A DNA stretch of 35,847 nt from Deltaproteobacteria bacterium (GTDB lineage Bacteria; Myxococcota_A; Polyangia; HGW-17; SLPX01): contig JAGGXR010000036.1 of the NCBI GenBank assembly GCA_021162935.1, positions 1-35,847 of the forward strand, given 5' to 3'. Shown here one piece after another: positions 22,195 to 30,914 of the stretch; the first letter of the stretch is position 1, and the number at the start of each line of letters is the position of its first letter. Made by a program: the position numbers and the translations under genes. Below the pieces are notes generated by a model, which saw only the letters and a program-made list of their open reading frames with translations, made no database searches and had not been told where the DNA came from.

Positions 22195-23547
22195 ATGACC
22201 ATGGCGCGGGAATGGAGCACGCGTTCAACCGACCTTCATGAAGTTGAGAGGAAACGAGAGGGGCAGGGCGGTGCGTCGTCGGACGGGGGGGACAGCAAGG
22301 GCATCGACGGGGACCGAAAAAAGCTAATTCGCACCAGACGGTTGGCCGCCATCGTGGCGCTCGTCCTGGCGTTGGCGGGCCTGGGCGTCTCGGCGGATCT
22401 GACGCGGGTCCATGTCAAGGTGCACGAGGACCCGAACTATCGGAGTTTTTGCGCCTACAGCCAGAAGGTCAACTGCGACACGGTGGCCGAAAGTCCCTAT
22501 TCGGTGGCAGCCGGGGTCCCCGTGTCGGTTTGGGGCCTGTTCGGCTATCTCCTCATGGCTGCTGCGGCCGCATGGACGCTCAAAAGGAGTGGCCGCAGCG
22601 ACGCGGACGTTCCCGCCGGCACGTTGATGGGGCTGGCCGGGGTGTCGGTGGCGGTCAGTGCGGTGATGGCCTTCATTTCCCTAACCAGAGTCCATGCCAT
22701 CTGTATCCTCTGTTTCACGTCGTACGGCCTGAATGTGCTGCTCCTGATCACCTCCGTTTGGCTTTGCTATATGGTGTGTGGTGTGCGGGATTCTATTACG
22801 AGGACGGTGGGTTTCTATTGGCAGCACAAGGCGCTGTCCGTGCTGTCCGCCGTCGTGCTGTTCGGTGGGGCCGCCGTGCTCGTCGAGGCCTATCCCAAAT
22901 ACTGGCAGGCCTCGGGCGAGGTCGGGCCACAAGGGTTGAACGTGGGACTCACCGAGTCAGGCGACCATTGGATTGGGGCGGCGAAACCCTTGGTGACCAT
23001 TGTCGAGTACAGCGACTATGAGTGCCCGTTTTGCCGGGGGCGGCACCATGACGTCCGACGGATTGTGGCTGAACACCCTGGCAAGGTACGCCTCATCCAC
23101 CGGCACTTTCCCCTGGATCAGGCCTGCAACCCCATGGTGACCCGGCCGTTCCATCGGTTTGCCTGTCGTATGGCGCTGATGGCCGCCTGTGCCGGACGCC
23201 AACATCGTTTTTGGCAGGCCAACGATCTTCTATTTCAATGGCCCAGGCGGGATCTTCCTCCGGACTTGGGACGGTTCGCCCGAAAGGCAGGCCTCGACAG
23301 GAAGCGATTTCGTGCCTGCGTGGCCCAATCGGCTGCCATGGAGGACGTACGGCGTGACATCCAGGCTGGTCTGGCACTCCATCTTCGGGGTACGCCGACT
23401 TTTTTCATTGATCGTCGGCGATTTGTCGGGCGCATCCCGAAAAAAGTGGTACGAAATTTGCTTGTGAAAAGGCTGCGTGTATCCACAGAATCCAACGGGA
23501 CGGGATCGGCCCGTCCCACCGAAAGAACGTCGCGTGGTCTCCAATAA
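22195..23547 (+). CDS. VKOR-DsbA fusion: disulfide bond-forming membrane protein
   Basis: 450 residues from the ATG at 22195 (GGAG 4 bases upstream) or the ATG at 22201. After a charged N-terminus of about 45 residues come the VKOR membrane helices. The VKOR loop cysteines are Cys86 and Cys94 (SFCAYSQKVNC), with a conserved-type Ser/Pro segment SVAAGVPVSVWG, and the active CxxC is ICILC (Cys170/Cys173). The C-terminal half is DsbA/Thioredoxin_4-like: YSDYECPFCRGRHHDV with Cys277/Cys280, HRHFPLD and a cis-Pro loop RGTPTFFID. VKOR reoxidises the thiol partner with quinone, so the fusion is a self-contained disulfide machine facing the periplasm. It overlaps the next gene. Confidence 0.92.
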   Translation: MTMAREWSTRSTDLHEVERKREGQGGASSDGGDSKGIDGDRKKLIRTRRLAAIVALVLALAGLGVSADLTRVHVKVHEDPNYRSFCAYSQKVNCDTVAESPYSVAAGVPVSVWGLFGYLLMAAAAAWTLKRSGRSDADVPAGTLMGLAGVSVAVSAVMAFISLTRVHAICILCFTSYGLNVLLLITSVWLCYMVCGVRDSITRTVGFYWQHKALSVLSAVVLFGGAAVLVEAYPKYWQASGEVGPQGLNVGLTESGDHWIGAAKPLVTIVEYSDYECPFCRGRHHDVRRIVAEHPGKVRLIHRHFPLDQACNPMVTRPFHRFACRMALMAACAGRQHRFWQANDLLFQWPRRDLPPDLGRFARKAGLDRKRFRACVAQSAAMEDVRRDIQAGLALHLRGTPTFFIDRRRFVGRIPKKVVRNLLVKRLRVSTESNGTGSARPTERTSRGLQ

Positions 23548-23956
23548 CGATGAAAATGCGCCTGGATCGGTGCAGAAAGTGGCCGTTCCCCTGTTCGGTC
23601 GGTACGTGGCGCCTCGGTTTTGTTTTGCCCAGGAGGTCCTGGTCGCCACGGTGGAGGCGGGGCAGGTGCTTTCGACCGAGGTTCGTGAGCTTCAAGGACC
23701 CGAACGTTTCGCCCGTCAGATCATGGATCTCCAGCGGCTTGGTGTTCGAGTTTTGCTCTGCGGCGGGTTCAATCGTCGTTTTATGCCCTTGGCTGAGCAG
23801 CTTGGAATGACTATCTTGTGGGGCCTGATGGGTCCGGCAGAAGACGTGGTCGAGCGATATGCGGCCGGTACGTTGCCGGTAAACGATTGGAATGGAAGGC
23901 GTCCTGGGCGTCGAGGGCGGCGTAGACGGAGACGTTACCCGAAGGAAGAGGAGTAA
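23534..23956 (+). CDS. NifX/NifB-like (dinitrogenase Fe-Mo cofactor-type) metal-cluster protein
   Basis: 140 residues from the GTG at 23534, overlapping the previous stop by 14 bases; a GTG at 23477 with AAAAGG upstream is an alternative. The core (about 15-105) shows the Nitro_FeMo-Co fold: KVAVPLFGRYVAPRFCFAQ, then LGVRVLLCGGFN and LAEQLGMTILWG-LMGPAEDVV. The tail is highly basic (a run of Arg within about 20 residues), then KEEE. Stand-alone members bind Fe-S or Mo-type clusters outside nitrogen fixation too. No nif genes are in view, so a role with the downstream Mrp-type carrier is more likely than FeMo-cofactor synthesis. The Arg-rich tail could bind nucleic acid or membranes. Confidence 0.82.
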   Translation: MVSNNDENAPGSVQKVAVPLFGRYVAPRFCFAQEVLVATVEAGQVLSTEVRELQGPERFARQIMDLQRLGVRVLLCGGFNRRFMPLAEQLGMTILWGLMGPAEDVVERYAAGTLPVNDWNGRRPGRRGRRRRRRYPKEEE

Positions 23957-23962
23957 AGGGTT

Positions 23963-25306
23963 ATGACGACAAAGAATCGAAAGGTTGAGTTTCATCTTCA
24001 GCAGAAACAGGCGCAGGACGCGGCAGCGAAGGTGGCCCATACGATTTTGGTCATGAGCGGCAAGGGTGGAGTCGGCAAGACCACTGTGGCGGTGAACCTG
24101 GCCTTTGGCCTGGCCGCGGAGGGATATCATATCGGCATTCTGGACGCGGACCTCCATGGCCCGAACGCGGCCCTCATGGCTGGGGTCGAAGGGACTCCCG
24201 CAGGTGCTGAGAACGGACGTATCCTGCCGGTGTACGCGAACCCGAAGGTACAGGTTTTGTCCATTTCGGCGTTCCTCCCCGACAAGGATACCCCTGTGAT
24301 TTGGCGAGGACCTCGCAAGGCCGGAGCCATTCAGCAATTTCTTGCCGAAGGCGACTGGTCCCATGCGGATGTCCTCGTGGTGGATTGTCCTCCTGGAACC
24401 GGGGACGAACCCCTTTCGGTGGCTCAGTTGATGCCCAATACCGATGGGGTGGTGGTGGTGACCACCCCGCAAGACGTGGCGCTTCTGGACAGCCGGAAGT
24501 CCATCAATTTCGTCCGTGAGTTGAAGCTGGAATGTCTTGGCGTGGTGGAGAACATGAGCGGCTTCATCTGCCCGCATTGCGGCGAGCACGTGGATCTGTT
24601 CAAGAAGGGGGGCGGAGAAGCTGCAGCATCCCAGATGGGCGTTCCGTTCCTGGGGCGCGTGCCCTTGACCGTGGACGTGGTTTTGTCGGGAGACAGTGGC
24701 AAGCCCATCGTGGAGAGCAAGCCCGACGACCCGGCAGCCATTGCGCTCATGGATATCGTCAGGAAGCTCGCTCGCCGGTTCGCCGACCAGGACAAGGCAA
24801 AAGGCGCAAAGACGAGCCATACCGAGGCCAAGCCAACTGCGCAGGCTGTGACTGAGACGGCCAAGGTTCCGGAACAAACGGCGGATGCGTCGGTCGCCAC
24901 CTCTGATGCCGCTCCGGGCAACGGCCACAGGATCCTTGCGGTAGCCACCAACGGCGACCAGGGATTGGATGCTCCGGTCAGTGGCCACTTCGGGCGCTGC
25001 ACCCATTACACGGTGGTGACCATGAAGGGTGAGGAAGTCGACGGTGCCCGATCCGTGGAAAATCCATTCGCTTCATCCCATGACCCAGGGGATCTTCCCG
25101 GATTCGTCAAAGAGCTTGGCGCCCATGCAATCCTGGCAGGCGGCATGGGCCCTAAGGCGGTGGACCTGTTCCGGCAGTTCGACATCGACGTCGGCGTCGG
25201 GGCCAACGGCACCGTGCGCGAGGCAGTCGTGGCCTACATGGCCCGCCAACTCTCCAGCGATGCCGACTGCGGCGATGAACCGCACGTCCATCACCACCAT
25301 CATTAG
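23963..25306 (+). CDS. mrp: Mrp/NBP35-type ATPase fused to a NifX-like domain (MrpORP-like)
   Basis: 447 residues. Mrp part (about 25-275): deviant Walker A GKGGVGKTT (33-41), DADLHGPN, VVDCPPGTGDEP, and the bridging CPHC pair (Cys203, Cys206) that binds an Fe-S cluster between subunits. An Ala/Thr/Lys linker (about 280-322) joins a Nitro_FeMo-Co domain (about 323-430): LAVATNGDQGLDAPVSGHFGRC, AILAGGMGPKAV, VGVGANGTVREAV. The protein ends in a natural run of five His after HV. The same order is known from MrpORP of Desulfovibrio relatives, in which the second part carries a mixed Mo-Cu cluster. Cytoplasmic cluster carrier; the metal here is unknown. It is the last gene of the VKOR-DsbA operon. 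Confidence 0.92.
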   Translation: MTTKNRKVEFHLQQKQAQDAAAKVAHTILVMSGKGGVGKTTVAVNLAFGLAAEGYHIGILDADLHGPNAALMAGVEGTPAGAENGRILPVYANPKVQVLSISAFLPDKDTPVIWRGPRKAGAIQQFLAEGDWSHADVLVVDCPPGTGDEPLSVAQLMPNTDGVVVVTTPQDVALLDSRKSINFVRELKLECLGVVENMSGFICPHCGEHVDLFKKGGGEAAASQMGVPFLGRVPLTVDVVLSGDSGKPIVESKPDDPAAIALMDIVRKLARRFADQDKAKGAKTSHTEAKPTAQAVTETAKVPEQTADASVATSDAAPGNGHRILAVATNGDQGLDAPVSGHFGRCTHYTVVTMKGEEVDGARSVENPFASSHDPGDLPGFVKELGAHAILAGGMGPKAVDLFRQFDIDVGVGANGTVREAVVAYMARQLSSDADCGDEPHVHHHHH

Positions 25307-25342
25307 TCCGTTATCAATCCAATCCTGCGCACGAGCAGCAGA

Positions 25343-25371
25343 CGACCGCGGGCCTTTGTGCGGTCGCTTTT
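25343..25371 (+). terminator. Intrinsic terminator after the Mrp-NifX gene
   Basis: CGACCGC (25343-25349) pairs perfectly with GCGGTCG (25360-25366) over a 10-base loop and is followed by CTTTT. It lies 37 bases after the stop, which fits the end of the three-gene operon. Confidence 0.7.
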
Positions 25372-25545
25372 CAGACGCTCATTACGAGCCAGTCTTGACG
25401 CCCACCGAAGTCGTATTGTCTTCTTATCGGCCACCGCCCTTGCTTCGTCAGTGATCAACATCGGGCTCATCCTTGTCCTGTCGTTCCTCGTTCTGGTTCG
25501 TCACCTCGTGCCGGGACATTTTTGTCTGGTCCAGGCGATCGGTTG

Positions 25546-25554
25546 TGCTATTAT
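25546..25554 (+). promoter_or_regulatory. Extended -10 element upstream of the sensor kinase
   Basis: TGCTATTAT matches TGn plus a -10 hexamer with one mismatch, about 65 bases before the kinase start. No well-spaced -35 is present, which extended -10 promoters tolerate. Confidence 0.35.
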
Positions 25555-25618
25555 CCTGCATCGATCGGCCGCATGTGCGATTGGGTTCGAGCCTGTCCGA
25601 GGAGGGTGAGGATTCCGG

Positions 25619-27985
25619 GTGGGTCGGTGCGATTGGCGGGACTCGGGGACTGGAGAATTTGCTGTGACTCAGGTGGAACTGGACGGCACAGAGCCGCGTT
25701 CAGAGGTTCTCAAGGCGGCGGTGAGCGTCTTGGCAGAGAACCTGTACAAGGTGTTCGATAGCGATTCGGTGTTACAAGGGGCCCTCGATGTCATGTTGGA
25801 CTATTCTGCCGGGTCGGTGGTGGCGCTGTACCGCCTCGACGATCAGACGCGGAGTTTTCATCCGGTCTACGTCGCGGGTTTGCCGGCGAGCATGAAAAAA
25901 TTGGGAGGCTCGGTGCCGTACGACCGAAGCCTGCAGGGGGCCTGCGTGGAACAGCGTGCCCCCATATTCTCCGAAGACTTCATGCATGATGAACGGGGCG
26001 ATGCAACCCTGCGAAAGGCGTTGGGAGATTTTGGGATTCGTTCGGCACTTTGCGTGCCGCTCCTGCACGCGGATCGTTGTGTCGGGAGCCTGTCGTTGGG
26101 TTTCAAGGATGTTCCGAGGATTCCCGATGGAGACATGGCGACCCTCGAAGCGATTTGTCGGTTCATTGCGTTGGCCATGGTGAGCAACGAACGGGCAAAA
26201 AAACTCGATGTGGAAGTGCACCGTCGCAAGGCGGCTGAGCAGGCTCTTCGACGCAGCGAAATCAAGTTTCGGACCATATTCGAATCCGCTGCGGATGCCA
26301 TCTTCACCATGAAGGAAAGCCTCTTCGTGGATGCAAACCCACGTTCGGCCGACATGTTCGGCACCACGGTGGAGCAGTTGGTTGGGTCGAGGCCGTACCA
26401 GTTTTCCCCGGAGCGTCAGCCCGATGGGCGGCTCTCTCGTGACAAGGCGCTCGAAAAGATTCGGGCGGCGTTTACGATCCCCCAGCGATTCGAGTGGACC
26501 CACAGTCGCCTCGACGGCAGCCCCTTCGACACGGAAGTGAGCCTGAATCGTGTGGACCTGGACGAAGGTCCCCTCCTGTTGGCCGTGGTGCGCGATATCA
26601 GCGCGAGGAACCGGTCTCGGAAGGCCTTGCGTCTTGCCAACCACCGACTCCGTATCCTGTCCGAGATCCTGAAAGCAATCCTGGATGCACGCTCGCCAAG
26701 GCACGTTGCCGAAGCGGCTCTCAATCGACTGGGAGAACTACTGCCCATCTCCCGTGCGTCCGTCATGGTGACCGAAGACGACTCGTCCGACTTGGTGACC
26801 CTTGCGGCGGTGGGAATAACAGGTCCCGGGCTGGGAGTTGGGGCGCGAGTTCGGATCCCGGACGAAATCCTGGAGACCTTTCGGAAGGGTGAGCACCGAT
26901 TCGTGGAGAACACGGCGGATCTCGGGGAGGGAATGGTCAAGATCGGACAGGATCTCGATGCGGCTGGCATTGCAAGAGGATTGGGGATTCCCCTGGTCGC
27001 AGACGGTCATCTCATTGGGGGGTTGACCTTTGGATTCACGGCCGAGGATTCCTTCACGAATGAGCACGTGGAAATAGGGCGTGAGGTGGCGGCCCAGCTC
27101 GCGGTCGGGTTGCATGAGTCGAGACTTCGACAAGAAGTGGAACAGCACGCTGAGGCGCTCGAAAATCGCGTTCGGGATCGAACCGCCGAGTTGCGTGTTC
27201 GGGTCGAACAGGTCGAACGTTTGAATCGAGACATGGAAACCCTGCTCGACGACCTCCTGTCAGCGAACCGGAGGCTTGAAAAGACGACCCGTCGACTCCA
27301 CAAGGCAAATGAAGAACTCGAAACATTCGCCTATTCGGTGTCCCACGATCTGCGTGCGCCTCTGCGTGGGATGCATGGGTTTGCCGAAGCACTGATACAG
27401 GATTACGAAGCCTTGCTCCCGGAACGAGGGAAAAATTATCTAGGGCGCATCGTCCAGGCCAGCCGAAGAATGGACGACATGATAAGCGCCCTGCTTACGT
27501 ACAGCCAAGTGAGCAAGGTCTCGAGCGACCTTCGCACGGTCTCTCTCGAATCAGTGGTCTCCGAGGCCCTGCGGAGTCTCGATGCCATGGTCTGCGATCG
27601 GGATGCGAAAATCACGATACGCCGACCGCTTCATTCGGTGTTCGGCCAGCCGGCGCTCATCGTCCAGATCGTGGAGAACCTGCTCAGCAACGCCATGAAG
27701 TTCGTGCCCGATGACCGGTCGCCGGATGTGATGGTGTGGTCTGAACGGGACGGACATTTCGTGCGACTGTGGGTGGAAGACAACGGTATTGGAATCGCCG
27801 AGCCGGACAGCCAGCGGATTTTCGAGGTGTTCGAACGACTCCACACCGAAGAAGAGTATCCGGGTACGGGAATCGGACTGGCTATCGTGAAGAAGGGCGT
27901 TGAACGTTTGGGCGGCCAGGTCGAGGTCTATTCGCAGCCGGGCAAGGGGGCTCGTTTTCTGGTATCCCTGCCATCGGTGGAGTAA
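25619..27985 (+). CDS. Soluble hybrid-sensor histidine kinase: GAF-PAS-GAF-HisKA-HATPase
   Basis: 788 residues from the GTG at 25619 (GAGG 7 bases upstream); a GTG at 25664 with GGAG 8 bases upstream is nearly as good. There is no signal or membrane helix, so it is cytoplasmic. GAF 1 (about 35-195) has RSALCVPLLHADRCVGSLSLGF. PAS (about 215-330) has FRTIFESAADAIFTM. GAF 2 (about 345-500) has ARGLGIPLVADGHLIGGLTFGF. A coiled coil (about 505-565) follows, then HisKA YSVSHDLRAPLRG with His576 and an ATPase domain with NLLSNAMKF, VEDNGIGI and GTGIGLAIVKKG. The kinase core resembles phytochrome-like kinases, but no bilin Cys context is recognised. No receiver; its partner may be the next gene, 95 bases on. 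Confidence 0.92.
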   Translation: MGRCDWRDSGTGEFAVTQVELDGTEPRSEVLKAAVSVLAENLYKVFDSDSVLQGALDVMLDYSAGSVVALYRLDDQTRSFHPVYVAGLPASMKKLGGSVPYDRSLQGACVEQRAPIFSEDFMHDERGDATLRKALGDFGIRSALCVPLLHADRCVGSLSLGFKDVPRIPDGDMATLEAICRFIALAMVSNERAKKLDVEVHRRKAAEQALRRSEIKFRTIFESAADAIFTMKESLFVDANPRSADMFGTTVEQLVGSRPYQFSPERQPDGRLSRDKALEKIRAAFTIPQRFEWTHSRLDGSPFDTEVSLNRVDLDEGPLLLAVVRDISARNRSRKALRLANHRLRILSEILKAILDARSPRHVAEAALNRLGELLPISRASVMVTEDDSSDLVTLAAVGITGPGLGVGARVRIPDEILETFRKGEHRFVENTADLGEGMVKIGQDLDAAGIARGLGIPLVADGHLIGGLTFGFTAEDSFTNEHVEIGREVAAQLAVGLHESRLRQEVEQHAEALENRVRDRTAELRVRVEQVERLNRDMETLLDDLLSANRRLEKTTRRLHKANEELETFAYSVSHDLRAPLRGMHGFAEALIQDYEALLPERGKNYLGRIVQASRRMDDMISALLTYSQVSKVSSDLRTVSLESVVSEALRSLDAMVCDRDAKITIRRPLHSVFGQPALIVQIVENLLSNAMKFVPDDRSPDVMVWSERDGHFVRLWVEDNGIGIAEPDSQRIFEVFERLHTEEEYPGTGIGLAIVKKGVERLGGQVEVYSQPGKGARFLVSLPSVE

Positions 27986-28080
27986 CGCAGATGTGCGGTC
28001 TGCGAGCGTGGAATGTTTTTGGCTTGCGCCGATAATGGTCTGCCGGTCCGGTCCGATATGGTGAAATTGGAGTGATTGTG

Positions 28081-30834
28081 ATGGACGAAGATGGCGCCAT
28101 CCGCGTGTTGGTCATCGATGACGATCAGAACAGTGCAGACCTGACGGTTCGTTCGGTGCGCCGAATCGCGCCTCAGGCCGTCTTGCGTCTCGCCTTGTCC
28201 GAGTCGGAGGTCCAGGAGGCACTGGAAGGCGATGCCCAGGACCTGATTGTGACCGATTGGCATCTGGGCTGGGCTGAAGGCGACACCATCATTGCCAGGT
28301 TCAAGGCCTTGTGGCCCGAGGTTCCAATCATTGTCTACACGGGCACGGGCAGTGAACGCACCGCGGTCACTGCGCTCAAGGTCGGCGCCGACGACTACGT
28401 CATCAAAACTGCGGGAAGCCATGTGCACCTTGCCATGGCGGTCCGTACCGCGTTGGACCTCCAGAAACACAAAAGGCGCGTGCGGCAGGTCGAATTTCAG
28501 TATCGCGACATGTTCGACGAACTGCCCGTCGGGCTGTTCCGCACGACCCCGGAAGGTAAAATCCTGGAGGTGAATTGGGCCGCCGCTGCTTTGTTGGGAT
28601 ACGATGATCCTGCAAAGCTCAAGGACAGCCCCGTGGTTGAGACCTACCGCCACGCATCCGATCGAGAGTCGTTCGTGGAACAGATGATGCGCGACGGCCA
28701 GGTCCTGGATTTTGAGGTCGAACTGCGTCGTGCCTCGGGTGAGTCGTTTTGGGCCAGGGTGGATGTGCGGGCGATTCGAGCCGAGCATGGCTCCATTCGG
28801 TACTTCGAAGGGATCATGATGGACGTCACGGAAGCGGTCCGGGGGCGCATCGCAATCGAAGAAGAACTCCACCGTCAGGCAGCCGTGAACGATCTCCTTT
28901 CCCAAGGCCTGGATGCCGTAGACGTCAGTCGAATCGACCAGGATGCGCTTCGGATTCTGAAACAATGGACCCATGCGGATCGGTTCGAGTTTTTGCGCGT
29001 CGCCTCGGACGGTATGACCGTGCGCATCGGCGACATGCTGGCCCAATCCCGGTTCTTGGAACAGAACCGAGGCGTCATTGGAGACCTCCTCGTGGTTCAG
29101 GACGCAGAACTCTCGAATTCGTCGCCCGTCGTTCGGGGATTGGCTTCGGCCTTAAACGATGAGGGCCTTCGTTTCGGCCTTGCGGGAGAATTCAATCTGC
29201 CTGGGGGTGCGACTGGCCTGTTCCTCGTGGCCGATACCGAACCAGATGGCTGGTCGGACGAGCGTATCCTGCTGGTGCGCAATCTGGTTCAGCGGATCTT
29301 TGTATCGGTGGAGCGGATCCGGCTCCTGGACGAATCGCGTCGCCGTGCGGACATTCTGTTCCGGGGCATCGAGGTCCTGCCCATTGGATTGTTGATCCTC
29401 GACGAGAATCAACGACTGATCATAGCCAACGATGAGGCTCGTAAGCATCTGACGACCATTGCGCCCCAGGGCTGGAATGAAACAGCACCTCTGAAGAGCA
29501 TTGGAAACATTCCTCTGACGCAACTTCCCGTACCCACGTCGTGCGGCTGGCCATCCATCGAGATCGTCGAACAAGGTGACAACAAGCATGTGTTCGAATT
29601 GGCAGCGACCCACCTTGGCCAGGAAGACGACTTGGGCGTGGTGGTGGTCATCAGAGACGTGACCGAGCAGGTCCAGATCGAGCAGCGGGCGGCGACTCAA
29701 GGACGTCTTGCAGCCGTGGGGCAATTGGCTGCCGGCATTGCCCATGACTTCAACAATCTTCTGACGAGCATGATTGGGTACGCGGAACTGCACGTTCGCG
29801 ACGAGCATCTGCCCCGAGACGTTCTCGAAAGTCTGGATGTCATCATCGACCAGGGCCACAAGGCGGCCGGGCTCGTGCGCCAGATCCTGGATTTCGGCCG
29901 CAAGTCCCTCATCTTTCGTAGCACCCAGGACGTGGGGGCGTTGGTTGGAGGCATGGTGGGTGTCCTTCGCAGGACCATCGCCGAGAGCGTCATTCTGGAG
30001 TTGGACCTGCCTCCGCAGCCCTGCTACGCGGACGTGGACGTTTCGAGCGTGGAGCAGATACTGACCAACTTGGTGGTGAATGCCCGGGACGCCATGGAGG
30101 GCAGCGGCCGTTGCACGGTGCGTCTCGAAACGATCATTCTGGAGCAACAGCAAGCCAATGGGCGTGGCGTTCCACGTGGAAAATGGATCCTTTTGAGCGT
30201 CGAAGACATGGGCCCCGGTATTCCAGAAAATCTACGATCCCACGTGTTCGAGCCCTTCTATACGACCAAGGAAGTGGGCAAGGGAACCGGCCTTGGGCTG
30301 TCACAGGTCTACGGACTCGTTCGGCAGCACGGTGGATTCATCGAGGTGGGTGAGAGTCCATCCGGTGGGGCTGCGTTTTTCGTCTACTTTCCTGAAAGCG
30401 ACAAGGCACCTCATCTTTCGGACGAAAATGGAAGACATGCCTATCCCCAGGGAAGGGGAGAGACCATCATGGTGGTCGAAGACGAACCGTCGGTTTTGCT
30501 GGCGGTGAGCCGCATGCTCTCCAATATCGGGTACGAGGTCGTGGCGGCCCCCACGGCGGACGACGCAATGGAATTGGCCATGGATCATCAGATCCTGGAC
30601 CTGGTGGTGAGCGATGTGGTCATGCCCGGGACGAGTGGTCTGGACCTGGTAGAAAATCTGAACCGGCATCGCCCGGGATTGCCGATTATTCTGATGACCG
30701 GATACCCAATACGCATGGATGACGCAGACCTGCGTCGCTTGAAGGGTGTGGCCGCCGTCTTGGAGAAGCCTCTCGACATGCGGGTCCTTGCCTCGACGAT
30801 CGAGAGAACTCTGGGGCAAGGCAAAAAGGGATGA
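28081..30834 (+). CDS. Hybrid histidine kinase: REC-PAS-GAF-PAS-HisKA-HATPase-REC
   Basis: 917 residues. The ATG at 28081 is chosen for GGAG 8 bases upstream; a GTG at 28072 overlaps that site. Receiver 1 (about 7-125) has acidic residues DDD (13-15), phosphoacceptor Asp59 in VTDWHLG, IVYTGTGS and the Lys in YVIKTAGS. PAS follows (about 135-255), then a GAF-like domain (about 270-410), PAS 2 (about 420-540) and HisKA GIAHDFNNLLTSM with His555 (NtrB-like). The ATPase has NLVVNARDAM, VEDMGPGI and GTGLGLSQVYGL. Receiver 2 has Asp845 in VVSDVVMPGTSG, LMTGYP and LEKP. Both receivers look complete. No DNA-binding output is present, so the phosphate must go to another protein. Soluble. It could take phosphate from the upstream kinase. 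Confidence 0.93.
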   Translation: MDEDGAIRVLVIDDDQNSADLTVRSVRRIAPQAVLRLALSESEVQEALEGDAQDLIVTDWHLGWAEGDTIIARFKALWPEVPIIVYTGTGSERTAVTALKVGADDYVIKTAGSHVHLAMAVRTALDLQKHKRRVRQVEFQYRDMFDELPVGLFRTTPEGKILEVNWAAAALLGYDDPAKLKDSPVVETYRHASDRESFVEQMMRDGQVLDFEVELRRASGESFWARVDVRAIRAEHGSIRYFEGIMMDVTEAVRGRIAIEEELHRQAAVNDLLSQGLDAVDVSRIDQDALRILKQWTHADRFEFLRVASDGMTVRIGDMLAQSRFLEQNRGVIGDLLVVQDAELSNSSPVVRGLASALNDEGLRFGLAGEFNLPGGATGLFLVADTEPDGWSDERILLVRNLVQRIFVSVERIRLLDESRRRADILFRGIEVLPIGLLILDENQRLIIANDEARKHLTTIAPQGWNETAPLKSIGNIPLTQLPVPTSCGWPSIEIVEQGDNKHVFELAATHLGQEDDLGVVVVIRDVTEQVQIEQRAATQGRLAAVGQLAAGIAHDFNNLLTSMIGYAELHVRDEHLPRDVLESLDVIIDQGHKAAGLVRQILDFGRKSLIFRSTQDVGALVGGMVGVLRRTIAESVILELDLPPQPCYADVDVSSVEQILTNLVVNARDAMEGSGRCTVRLETIILEQQQANGRGVPRGKWILLSVEDMGPGIPENLRSHVFEPFYTTKEVGKGTGLGLSQVYGLVRQHGGFIEVGESPSGGAAFFVYFPESDKAPHLSDENGRHAYPQGRGETIMVVEDEPSVLLAVSRMLSNIGYEVVAAPTADDAMELAMDHQILDLVVSDVVMPGTSGLDLVENLNRHRPGLPIILMTGYPIRMDDADLRRLKGVAAVLEKPLDMRVLASTIERTLGQGKKG

Positions 30835-30914
30835 CTGGTCCGTCCAAGAAAAAACCAAAATGAGAAGGGGACAGGCGGGGAGGGGAGCGAACGCAGGTCT
30901 GTCGTCAGTCTGTC

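Larger units (their letters stand above)
25307..25618. other. 312-base intergenic region with terminator and promoter signals
   Basis: It holds the terminator at 25343-25371 and the extended -10 at 25546-25554. A hydrophobic 83-codon frame (25358-25609) overlaps the terminator and lacks a ribosome site, so I do not call it a gene. Confidence 0.5.

Noticed and set aside
23405-25006. Long minus-strand frame (533 codons) opposite the NifX-like and Mrp genes
   Set aside because: Antisense shadow of two genes with clear catalytic motifs; its product has no coherent pattern.
23534-25306. Nitrogen-fixation island suggested by NifX-like domains
   Set aside because: No nifHDK, nifB radical-SAM or nifEN-type gene is present; such domains are common outside nitrogen fixation.
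25358-25609. Hydrophobic 83-codon frame between the Mrp-NifX and kinase genes
   Set aside because: It starts inside the terminator hairpin, has no ribosome site, and its apparent helix comes from a Leu/Val-coding bias of that frame.
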